Under the pieces are notes generated by a model. That model was not told the DNA's origin, searched no databases, and worked only from the letters and a program-made list of their open reading frames with translations. This document shows, one piece after another, positions 35,449-43,303 of a stretch of DNA of 64,000 nucleotides; the first letter of the stretch is position 1, and each line of letters starts with the position of its first letter. The translations under genes and the position numbers were made by a program. The DNA comes from Litoreibacter roseus (GTDB lineage Bacteria; Pseudomonadota; Alphaproteobacteria; Rhodobacterales; Rhodobacteraceae): NCBI RefSeq assembly GCF_009811795.1, contig NZ_BLJE01000002.1, positions 992,001 to 1,056,000 of the forward strand. The letters are read 5' to 3'.

Positions 35449-36192
35449 ATGATCACAGTAAATTTCACCGGCACGTTCTCGGACCAGCGACGCGAGGTTT
35501 TCCTGCGGGCCGCGACGCGGTGGGATACCATCATCGACACATCGTTCGACACGGTTGAAGTTGAAGGCCAGCGGATCAACGGCGTCGCAATTGATGCGTC
35601 CATCAATGAGATTGACGGACCCCAAGGCGTATTGGGTCAAGCCGGTCCGACCGTTTTGCTGCCAGATACTGAGTTGCCGGCGAAGGGCATCATGCAATTT
35701 GACGACGCGGATTTGACGCGGCTTGAGCAGGAAAACAGTTTTGAAGACGTCATTCTTCACGAAATGGGTCATGTGCTTGGGTTTGGTACGCTTTGGCAAC
35801 GCAAGGATCTGATCATCGGCAGCAACACGAACAATCCGCAATTCACAGGCCAAGCGGCAGTTCGGGAATATGCCGAACTCGTCGGTGGCTCGGGCACTGG
35901 CCCTGTCCCGGTTGCAAACAGCGGTGGCGCGGGAACGCGGGAAGGGCACTGGCGGGAGCTTGTATTCGGGGATGAACTGCTGACCGGGTTCCTGTCGGGG
36001 TCGAGCCGACCGATTTCGCGCATGTCGATCGCAGCTTTTGAGGATATCGGCTATACCGTTGATTATAGCGCGGCAGATCCGTTTTTCCTCCCGTCGTTCA
36101 GGCAACTTGCTGAGAAAGGCATCACTGAGGCCGTCCGGATCTGCGATCTGTGCAATCTGGATCGTCCGGAGCCGGTGGTGTTGGAGCAATAG
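35449..36192 (+). CDS. Leishmanolysin-like zinc metallopeptidase
   Basis: Metzincin-type peptidase of 247 residues from ATG 35449, which has CAGAGG upstream; the ATG at 35419 lacks one. The zinc motif HEMGHVLGFGTLW spans 104-116 (His104, Glu105, His108). A distal third His ligand is at 167 in REGHWRELVFG, and a Met-turn at Met192 in ISRMSIAAFEDIGY. The long insert between the second and third ligand is the M8 arrangement. No signal peptide is visible, so export, if any, must use another route. It precedes the glycosyltransferase cluster by about 190 bp on the same strand. Confidence 0.82.
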   Translation: MITVNFTGTFSDQRREVFLRAATRWDTIIDTSFDTVEVEGQRINGVAIDASINEIDGPQGVLGQAGPTVLLPDTELPAKGIMQFDDADLTRLEQENSFEDVILHEMGHVLGFGTLWQRKDLIIGSNTNNPQFTGQAAVREYAELVGGSGTGPVPVANSGGAGTREGHWRELVFGDELLTGFLSGSSRPISRMSIAAFEDIGYTVDYSAADPFFLPSFRQLAEKGITEAVRICDLCNLDRPEPVVLEQ

Positions 36193-36380
36193 TCAGTCCG
36201 GTGAAGGTCCGGCAAGAAACCGCGAGCGATGCAAATCTACACCAACGTGTGCCATCAAGCCGATTACATAGCGAGGTTTGCCCGCATCCAACTTTTCAAG
36301 TCCGCCCTTCGCATCTAGTATTGAAGACAATTGTCGTAAGATTCGATTTTATAGTTTGTGGGTAAACAGTCTGGGGGCTG

Positions 36381-38081
36381 TTGTACGTGTCAGAATTGGC
36401 AAAGAAAAATAGGGCAGACACGTCATCGAAGCCGGGGAGCAGTGCCCCGGCACCGGATGACAGAAACCCGTTTCCAGCGAATTGGGAAGACAGGCTTGCG
36501 GAAGCGCGGGCCGAGCGCGAGAAAGTATTGGCAGCGCGGGCGAAATCAGGTGCCAAACCCGCGCGAAAAAAGCCGACATTTATAGAAGATTCAAGCGTTT
36601 TTGACACGCCGGATTTCAAGCCGATAGAGGTGGAAAGCGCACCTAAATCGCAGAAATCGACGCCGCCACCCTCGGCTAAGGCCCCGTCCGAAACCCCGCT
36701 TGCACCCTCAAAGCCCCGTTTCGAGCCAATTGCCAAAGTGCCGGAGACACAGACCATCCCAGTCGCCCCGGTCCAATCCAGAACGTCGGTTTCACGGCTG
36801 GCAATTGTGGCGTTTGCCTGTTTCTTTGGCTTCGGTCTGGGGGCCGTGCTGAGTTTTGGAATCGTTTTCGGGTCCGGCTGGGTGTCTTTGGCGGACCTCA
36901 CAGGACCGCGAGGCGGCAGCATATCGCAATCTCAGGAGACCGCGCCCAATGTGGCCGCACATGTCGGCGTTAATCAGTTCTCTGCCGGTCCTGCGGAGCA
37001 GGGGCTGAGCTTGCCGGCAAGCACCCCTGTAGACAATGTTTCAATCGAAGTGCCTGCGAAGCCTGCCGTCGTAAGCCCGAAGAAGGCGGCACCAGATTCT
37101 GTTTTGCCACTCGCGCCACGGATCGCAGCAACCTCTCCAACGCTGGTCATACCGGTCGAACGCGCCCGTGCTTCTGTCGCGGCGGATGTTTCAGAGTACC
37201 GGAGCCCATCAAGCGAGAGCCCAGTCTTGGTCCGGCAAACAAGGATCGCCGGCGATGACTTGCCGGTTCTGCCCGCCGTCAGCAATATCAGGCCTCAAAC
37301 GCTGGTTTCAGAACTGAGACCACCATCCACCGAGAACCAATCAATCGGCGTTTCGCAAATACCCGTGTCGGCCACCCCTGAGATAGCAACGCCAGATCTA
37401 TTTGAGACGACGCCCACGGACTTTGCCTTGAAAATCGAGGGCGATGCGTTGGTGCCGATCGTGTTCTCAGATGGTGTCGAGAAGTGGCCAGATCACGATG
37501 CACCCAATCGAGACGCGGTGGCCAATTTCCCGGTCATAGACTTGCCCTTGATCAGATCGTTCGGTGGCAGTGGTCTGATTTCGCCCGATACCTTGGACAA
37601 ACTGCCAACTGTCGGTCCGCCGCCAGAAGGGCCGCGTTCGCTCGCAGCAAAACTTGGTTTCGTTGGCGACGATACGGCGAATGTCAGCCTCGTGACTTAC
37701 GCGCCTAGGAATGTGACGTCTGAGGTTTTGGGCCAGTACGATACAATTTTGAAAGAGACTGGCTTCCCGACGACTGCGACCAATCGTGTGGACTTCAAAG
37801 TGTCCCAAACACATGTGCGCTTTTACAACACCCGTGATGCGCGGGTCGCTCAGGCAATTGCCGGCGAAGTCGGCGGCGACGCGCGCGATTTCAGCAAGGG
37901 CAAGAGCGACGGGGCATCCGGGCGTATCGAGGTCTGGCTTGAAGGAAATTCACCGGTCAGGGCTGTAGCCAAGAAGCCGAAGCGCGTGAACAGAACCGCG
38001 CAACGAGCTGCCAATGCGAAAGCGCAGTTGCGCAACAGATTGGCCAACACGCTTCGGCGTGGCGAGCATCTTGGGCGGTAA
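36381..38081 (+). CDS. Single-span membrane protein with LytR_C-like domain, paralogue of 11895-13166
   Basis: Protein of up to 566 residues. The start is uncertain: TTG 36381 or GTG 36387, both behind a GGGGGC stretch. N-terminal charged helix NWEDRLAEARAEREKVLAAR matches the 11.9-kb protein. One span follows at about 135-160 (LAIVAFACFFGFGLGAVLSF), then a Pro/Ser-rich linker of about 260 residues. The C-terminal domain at about 430-530 contains LVTYAPRNVTSEVLGQYDTI, HVRFYNTRDARVAQAIAGEV, ARDFSKG and GRIEVWLEG. A basic helical tail closes it. It heads a run of same-strand genes ending in two glycosyltransferases. Function unknown; a periplasmic wall- or glycan-binding role is only inferred. 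Confidence 0.75.
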   Translation: MYVSELAKKNRADTSSKPGSSAPAPDDRNPFPANWEDRLAEARAEREKVLAARAKSGAKPARKKPTFIEDSSVFDTPDFKPIEVESAPKSQKSTPPPSAKAPSETPLAPSKPRFEPIAKVPETQTIPVAPVQSRTSVSRLAIVAFACFFGFGLGAVLSFGIVFGSGWVSLADLTGPRGGSISQSQETAPNVAAHVGVNQFSAGPAEQGLSLPASTPVDNVSIEVPAKPAVVSPKKAAPDSVLPLAPRIAATSPTLVIPVERARASVAADVSEYRSPSSESPVLVRQTRIAGDDLPVLPAVSNIRPQTLVSELRPPSTENQSIGVSQIPVSATPEIATPDLFETTPTDFALKIEGDALVPIVFSDGVEKWPDHDAPNRDAVANFPVIDLPLIRSFGGSGLISPDTLDKLPTVGPPPEGPRSLAAKLGFVGDDTANVSLVTYAPRNVTSEVLGQYDTILKETGFPTTATNRVDFKVSQTHVRFYNTRDARVAQAIAGEVGGDARDFSKGKSDGASGRIEVWLEGNSPVRAVAKKPKRVNRTAQRAANAKAQLRNRLANTLRRGEHLGR

Positions 38082-38158
38082 TGCCGTCGCCGCATTTGAT
38101 CTCTGATCCAGCTTCATGGTAAATTTTCCTCCGTGCCGTTGGCGGCGCGGAACGAATC

Positions 38159-38503
38159 GTGGTGGAAACGTCACGGTTAAGTGGTGGGTCGGATCTTACT
38201 GTGCCGAATGATAAACTGTTAGCAATTGTCACCGCGCTGGTGCTCATAGGATCGCCGGGTGCTGCCCAGCAGGATGTGTCGATCCAAGAACTGCGCAACA
38301 TCGAAGCTTTGATCAATCAGAAAGACTGGACGGCGCTCTACTCCTACGTTGTGTCCAATCCCAAGTTGACGACGGGGCGTGATCCGCTGTCATCGGAGCT
38401 GCGTTCTTTCGTCAACGACGTGCAGCGCGGTCGGGTCGATCAATTCAACGCGGCACGCAATGCTTCTGGCGCCCGCGCAGCCGTAGATCCTGACATCTAC
38501 TGA
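38159..38503 (+). CDS. Small exported hypothetical protein
   Basis: Up to 114 residues from GTG 38159; a GTG at 38201 gives a cleaner signal peptide (MPNDKLLAIVTALVLIGSPGAAQQ region, under 25 residues). The mature part is about 75 residues, helical and charged, with IQELRNIEALINQKDWTALYSYV and a segment rich in Arg/Asp. No cysteines or lipobox. It lies 78 bp after the LytR_C-like gene and 4 bp before a glycosyltransferase gene. Family not recognised; likely a periplasmic accessory. Confidence 0.6.
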   Translation: MVETSRLSGGSDLTVPNDKLLAIVTALVLIGSPGAAQQDVSIQELRNIEALINQKDWTALYSYVVSNPKLTTGRDPLSSELRSFVNDVQRGRVDQFNAARNASGARAAVDPDIY

Positions 38504-38507
38504 GCCC

Positions 38508-39581
38508 ATGTTGCAATCTGAGGCGGCAGGGAAACGGCCGCAGATCGCATATGTTCTGGATCCGAGATTTCCCGGCGGCACATCGTCCGCCGTAGCGGCT
38601 GAATTGGAGGTGGTGCGCGATTTTGCGGACATCCGCGTTTTTGCCCTGTCCACAGCAATGTTTGAAGATCAGGGTGTCGCCCCCCAGCTTGATGAGGCGC
38701 TCAATCGGTTGAAATTGCCGATTGTCTGGGATGCAACTGAAATTGCCGCCGACATTGTCGTGCTGCACAATCCGTCCTGCCTGAAGCACCAAGATGATCT
38801 GGGCGTGCGGCTGATTGCCCGTCATTTGATCGTCGTCACGCATGAGAACTTCTTACGTCCGGGCGGAGCAGAGGGTTTTGACGTCGCGAAATGCCTGACC
38901 CAGATCCAACGTGACTCCCTTGTTTTGGAACGTCATCTCGCCCCGGTTTCTGCGTGGAATAGGTCAACGGTCACGGGCTGGATCGCGTCCCATCAACTGA
39001 GCCAAACTTGGACCGTGCTGCCGATTGATTGGTTCAACATTTGTGAATTTGACTTGGTCCCACCAACCGTGTGCCCTGCAGATCGTCGTGGACGACATTC
39101 CCGCTCTGGGTTCGAGAAATTTCCCTCATCCAAGGTGATGGAGTTGTGCTTTTCGCCGAGCGCGGATCGCAACGTGATCCTTGGGGCAGATGCATTTCTG
39201 TTAGATGATGATCGCCCGTCCCACTGGACACTTTACCCGTTCCGCGGTCTGACTGTGTCGCAATACTTTGAGATGATTGATTTCATGATCTATTTCACCG
39301 CCCCCACATGGCGCGAGAGTTTTGGAAGGGTGATCGCGGAAGCTACCGCCGCAGGCAAGCTTGTGATCACGGATCCAGATGTTGCGCGCACGTTTGACGG
39401 TACGGTCGTTGCGGCCGAGCCCGAGAATGTTGATAAGATCGTGCAAGGCTACATTGATGAGCCAGATCGCTATGTTTCGGATGTTCGGTCTGCACAGCGG
39501 CAGCTGAAAAAATTCTCGCCGGCAACGTTTAGATCCAACATCGGTGAAATGCTGACCAAGCTAGCAGGAGGGTCAGCATGA
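38508..39581 (+). CDS. Glycosyltransferase, GT-B fold (GT4-like)
   Basis: Protein of 357 residues. The N-terminal Rossmann half begins RPQIAYVLDPRFPGGTSSAV, where GG-T-S/A is the nucleotide-sugar loop. The C-terminal half carries the EX7E signature ESFGRVIAEATAAG near 268-281, typical of retaining GT4 enzymes, followed by TDPDVARTFDG and a VDKIVQGYID helix. The middle FSPSADRNVILGADAFLLDD segment is atypical. It overlaps the next gene by ATGA. Donor and acceptor are unknown; the enzyme is probably cytosolic or peripheral at the inner membrane. Confidence 0.72.
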   Translation: MLQSEAAGKRPQIAYVLDPRFPGGTSSAVAAELEVVRDFADIRVFALSTAMFEDQGVAPQLDEALNRLKLPIVWDATEIAADIVVLHNPSCLKHQDDLGVRLIARHLIVVTHENFLRPGGAEGFDVAKCLTQIQRDSLVLERHLAPVSAWNRSTVTGWIASHQLSQTWTVLPIDWFNICEFDLVPPTVCPADRRGRHSRSGFEKFPSSKVMELCFSPSADRNVILGADAFLLDDDRPSHWTLYPFRGLTVSQYFEMIDFMIYFTAPTWRESFGRVIAEATAAGKLVITDPDVARTFDGTVVAAEPENVDKIVQGYIDEPDRYVSDVRSAQRQLKKFSPATFRSNIGEMLTKLAGGSA

Positions 39582-41638
39582 TCCTTCTGATCAGCGGTCA
39601 AAAATCGGCGCGGGCATTCGACGGCCTTTTGTTGTTTGCGACGCAGTTGGACAGACGGGGTCACTCTGTCACGATTGACGCGCGATGTATGCCGGACGAG
39701 GTAACCAAACAGCAAAAGTTCGAGGCGGCTCCGTTTCTTGTCGATCACCAAGAGGTCTCACCTGACATCGTTCTCGTCGTCGGAGCGGATGCCATTTCGG
39801 ACGAAGTGCAGGTCTTCCTGCGCGCTCTTCAACTTGATGCAGATGTCCCAATCTGGACGCTTGGCTACTTTGCGGATCGCCAAGATGAGATCACGGCTCA
39901 AAATAAAATTGCCTACACGATAGGGCGCGAACCGAAGCTGCTGAATCTGGCTGGGCCCCAACGACCCGCCTTGCTTGAAGGTTGCAGCGCGCCCCTGACG
40001 TTCCAAATCGCGGAAACGCCTGATCAACAGGCCGGAGACCCGGCCCGGCTGATCGTCTACGTGCCCTTCGAGGATCTGGAAGAGCCCGGCGTCCTTCAGG
40101 ATCTTGCGCGGATCGGCTACAGCGCAAAGATCAAGCTACATGTTCTAACGAACGGAAAAGGCAAGGAGCTCATCCGCCAGTCTCGCTACGGGGTGCTCTC
40201 GGTGTTTGGTTACAGCGAACTGCCGCCCGCCGACATCATGAACTATGCGGACATTGTCGCATTTTTCGGCGGCGGCATCGCCGGGGAGCGTATGATGGCC
40301 TTGGCTCTTGGGGCGATGGGGGCTGGTAAAGTCGTCATTGATTGTACCGGTCCGGCCGTTCTGACAACAGACGGTGCTCCCGCTCTCAAAGGACCGGAAC
40401 ATGTGCATAGTCTTTCTGCGTATCTTGAAGATGTCGTGTTGGACAACCGCCTTGAGATCGGACGTCGGATCCAGAAAAGCGATTGGCTTCGTCAATTTGA
40501 TCTGAAGAAGATTGAGCAAGATCTTCGAGTTACGCAGCCTGAGGCACGGCCAGCGGAAACCTCGCGAACGGTCTATTTTCCGACGAACGGAAACGGTCTG
40601 GGCCACGCGCAACGCTGCGCGTTGATCGGCGAGGCGATGTCCATGGACAGCAACCTAAGTTTCGCCGCGTTCCCAAGTTGCATCGACATGCTGCAAAGTC
40701 GCGGGTTCGCCTGCACGCCGATGGTGTCCCGCAGCGTTGAGCATGACGACCCCTATGCGGCCGATCTGGTAAACCACCTTCGTCTACGAGACCTGTTGTC
40801 TCAATCCGATCAGTTGGTTTTTGACGGTGGATATGTGTTCGACTCCGTCTACCGGGTGATCTCGGCGCTTCAGATCCCCGCCATTTGGATCAGACGCGGA
40901 CTTTGGCAGGCAGGCCAGATACATCCAACAGCCCTTGAGCGAGAGCGCGTGTTTTCCAGAGTCATTGTACCGCAGGAAGCATTTGATGAGTTGAATACGG
41001 ACTACTCCACCGGCGGTTCAGTCCATCATGTTGGCCCGATCGTGCGGTTGAACGCGTCTAGCGACGCAGATCCGGCGGAACTGCGCGCGCGGCTCAGCGC
41101 CCATTTCGGCAAGCCCATAGAGACGTTGGTTGTAACGATGCTTGGGGGCGGCGTTGCATCTGACCGAACCGCACAGACCCAGCTGCTTTGCAGCCTGTTG
41201 GAACAGCGAAAGGACTGTCTGCACCTTGTTATAGCCTGGCCAAATGCTGTCATTGCCGACGGACTTCACGGTTGGAACAACACACAGGTCGTTCGGACCT
41301 CTCACACACAAGACTTGTGTCGGGCAGCTGACCTCACTGTTTCAGCCGTGGGATACAATTCGTTTCATGAGATTTTGTACGCAAACGTCCCATCCATCCT
41401 GATCCCTCAATCTGCACCCTATCTTGACGATCAGGAACGCCGCGCCCGCGCGGCGGCGGATCGCGGTTTGGCAACCCTTGTGCTCGAGAGCGAGTTGCTC
41501 ACCCTTGAACGTGAAGTCTCGGCTTTTCTGGATGATGGCAAGGCGGATGATATCCGCGCAGCTTTGGCACAAACTGCTCTGCCGGACCCGGGAAACCTTG
41601 CGGCGGCGACTTTGATCGAAGAAGGCTTAGGCGCATGA
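39578..41638 (+). CDS. Two-domain glycosyltransferase-like protein with a MurG-type C-terminal half
   Basis: Protein of 686 residues with AGGAGG upstream. Residues 1 to about 325 form a Rossmann-type region resembling a GT-B protein, with the degenerate block FFGGGIAGERMMALALGAMGAGK in place of an EX7E motif. Residues about 333-686 look like a MurG/GT28 unit: FPTNGNGLGHAQRC (glycine loop, about 332-345), LVVTMLGGGVASDRT near 521-535, and ADLTVSAVGYNSFHEILYANVPSILIPQ near 585-612. The fusion of a probable inactive and an active transferase is unusual. It overlaps both neighbours by ATGA, so three genes are translated as a coupled block. Confidence 0.7.
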   Translation: MILLISGQKSARAFDGLLLFATQLDRRGHSVTIDARCMPDEVTKQQKFEAAPFLVDHQEVSPDIVLVVGADAISDEVQVFLRALQLDADVPIWTLGYFADRQDEITAQNKIAYTIGREPKLLNLAGPQRPALLEGCSAPLTFQIAETPDQQAGDPARLIVYVPFEDLEEPGVLQDLARIGYSAKIKLHVLTNGKGKELIRQSRYGVLSVFGYSELPPADIMNYADIVAFFGGGIAGERMMALALGAMGAGKVVIDCTGPAVLTTDGAPALKGPEHVHSLSAYLEDVVLDNRLEIGRRIQKSDWLRQFDLKKIEQDLRVTQPEARPAETSRTVYFPTNGNGLGHAQRCALIGEAMSMDSNLSFAAFPSCIDMLQSRGFACTPMVSRSVEHDDPYAADLVNHLRLRDLLSQSDQLVFDGGYVFDSVYRVISALQIPAIWIRRGLWQAGQIHPTALERERVFSRVIVPQEAFDELNTDYSTGGSVHHVGPIVRLNASSDADPAELRARLSAHFGKPIETLVVTMLGGGVASDRTAQTQLLCSLLEQRKDCLHLVIAWPNAVIADGLHGWNNTQVVRTSHTQDLCRAADLTVSAVGYNSFHEILYANVPSILIPQSAPYLDDQERRARAAADRGLATLVLESELLTLEREVSAFLDDGKADDIRAALAQTALPDPGNLAAATLIEEGLGA

Positions 41639-42069
41639 GTTTGGACCAAAGTTATCTCTCCGTTCTCGCCAATCTTTCGGCGGCCCAGCCATTGGATCTT
41701 GATGCGTTGGTCTTTGACCCTCCTGCGGATCAGCCCGCCAGCACTTTTCCTGTTGCAACGGTCCCCCCTGCGCCAGCGCTTTGGGGCGATCCATCGGGGC
41801 GCCCGTCCCGCATCGGGGTGCGCGTCACCGCAATGCTTGACCGTCCCGACAGGCTTGCCGCGCACTTGGCAGCGGTCTCGATTGAACGAAGCGTGTTTCC
41901 TATCGTGCTCAGCCATGTTGGATCAAGCGGGATGGAGCGGTTTGGCTTTCGTGTCGAGCATATTGCGGGCACAAGCGACGCGGACCGTTTTGCCTGTGAA
42001 GATCAGCTGAAGCGGTTCTGGAATCTTGCCATCATCATTGACGCGCAAGACGTTGGACGTCTGGGCTAA
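41635..42069 (+). CDS. Hypothetical protein, last gene of the glycosyltransferase cluster
   Basis: Protein of 144 residues starting inside the stop of the previous gene (ATGA). A Pro-rich first third is followed by a compact region RIGVRVTAMLDRPDRLAAHLAAVSIERS and SGMERFGFRVEHIAGTSDADRFACEDQLKRFWNLAIIID. No signal peptide, membrane span or metal motif. I do not recognise it. The alternation of strands and helices could form a small alpha/beta domain. Coupling implies a role with the glycosyltransferases. Confidence 0.6.
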   Translation: MSLDQSYLSVLANLSAAQPLDLDALVFDPPADQPASTFPVATVPPAPALWGDPSGRPSRIGVRVTAMLDRPDRLAAHLAAVSIERSVFPIVLSHVGSSGMERFGFRVEHIAGTSDADRFACEDQLKRFWNLAIIIDAQDVGRLG

Positions 42070-42190
42070 CCGCAAAAACTTCGACCATAGATCCAGCTTT
42101 GGCAGATCCACTGACGTAGAAGTGTGAGAGTAGCGTTGTTGAATGGGCTGTTTTCGCGCTATCTGCCCTTACAACAATCGGAGCGCTGTA

Positions 42191-43303
42191 ATGTCCATGT
42201 TTCGCCGTCTCGCATATCTCTTTACCGTGTTTTTGCTCTGTATCCCTGCGATGGCCAGCGCACAGGGGCGGGCAACTGCTGTTGGCGTTCAAACCGTCGA
42301 ACAGCGCAGGCTGGCTGAGACGGTTCCGGTCTTTGCAGAAGTTGTAACCGCGCGCGACGGTGCAGTGGCCAGCCGCGTTGCAGGCAATGTCGAGATGGTT
42401 CACGTGCTCGAAGGCACCCGCGTCGAGCGGGGGGATCTTCTGGTTGAATTGAACGAAGAATTGCTTGCCATTCAGGTCGCGCAGGCTGAGGCGCAGTTGA
42501 ACGAAGCGACCGCCGGTATCGCGACTGCGCGGGCCCGAGTGGGCCGGACGACCACCGCGTTTTCGCGAATTGAAGGCCTGCTCGAGTCAAGCTCCTTCAG
42601 CCAAGGACGGTTCGATGAAGCCGAAGCGGATTTGCTGGAAGCGCGATCTCAGCTTGTTGAAGCGCAGGCGCGCGAGAAAAGCAGCGAGGCTCAGTTGGCC
42701 GAGGCGCGATACCAGTTGGATCGCAGCAAAATCATCGCACCGTTTACTGGGGTGGTTGTCGAGGTGAACACTATCCCGGGTGCTTTTATTCAGGCAGGCA
42801 CGCCAGTCGTGCGGCTTTTGGATACGGAAGCGTTCGAGGTCGAGGCCAGTGTGCCATCGCGCTACGTGATGTTTATGGAGCAGGGTCAGACGCTGCAGGC
42901 CAGCCTTGAGAATGGCGCGGAGCTTGAGGTTGTCGTGCGCGCCATCGTACCGTTGGAAGACCCGGGAACGCGCACACGGGCCGTTCGCTTTGCCTCGTCT
43001 GATCTTGCCAATACGGGCAATGTGGCAGTGGGACAGTCGCTGACTGTTCAGGTTCCCGTAGGGGGGGCGCGGGATGTTCTGTCCGTTCCAAAAGATGCGT
43101 TGGTTCAGGCGCGGGGCGGCTGGACGGTATTCCTTGTCGCCGACGGTACGGCTCAACCGCGACCTGTCACCTTGGGTGTCCCACTTGGGGATCGCTACGA
43201 AGTTCTGACAGGCCTGAATGACGGCGATCAGGTCGTGGTTCGTGGAAATGAGCGTCTTCGCCCCGGCCAGGAAGTCACCGCAAATCCTGTGGAGACAAAC
43301 TGA
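42191..43303 (+). CDS. RND efflux periplasmic adaptor (membrane fusion protein)
   Basis: Periplasmic adaptor linking an RND pump to an outer-membrane channel, 370 residues from ATG 42191 behind GGAG; the upstream ATG 42143 lacks a ribosome site. A signal peptide of about 24 residues ends ASAQG. The lipoyl half-motif VASRVAGNVEMVHVLEGTRVERGDLL is followed by a coiled-coil hairpin at about 90-155, then the second lipoyl half DRSKIIAPFTGVVVEVN. Beta-barrel and membrane-proximal domains complete it. It overlaps the pump gene by 1 nt (TGATG). Confidence 0.92.
   Translation: MSMFRRLAYLFTVFLLCIPAMASAQGRATAVGVQTVEQRRLAETVPVFAEVVTARDGAVASRVAGNVEMVHVLEGTRVERGDLLVELNEELLAIQVAQAEAQLNEATAGIATARARVGRTTTAFSRIEGLLESSSFSQGRFDEAEADLLEARSQLVEAQAREKSSEAQLAEARYQLDRSKIIAPFTGVVVEVNTIPGAFIQAGTPVVRLLDTEAFEVEASVPSRYVMFMEQGQTLQASLENGAELEVVVRAIVPLEDPGTRTRAVRFASSDLANTGNVAVGQSLTVQVPVGGARDVLSVPKDALVQARGGWTVFLVADGTAQPRPVTLGVPLGDRYEVLTGLNDGDQVVVRGNERLRPGQEVTANPVETN

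Noticed and set aside
36326-36335. GACAATTGTC palindrome before the LytR_C-like gene
   Set aside because: A single 10-bp palindrome without a repeat or correctly spaced promoter boxes is too little for an operator call.
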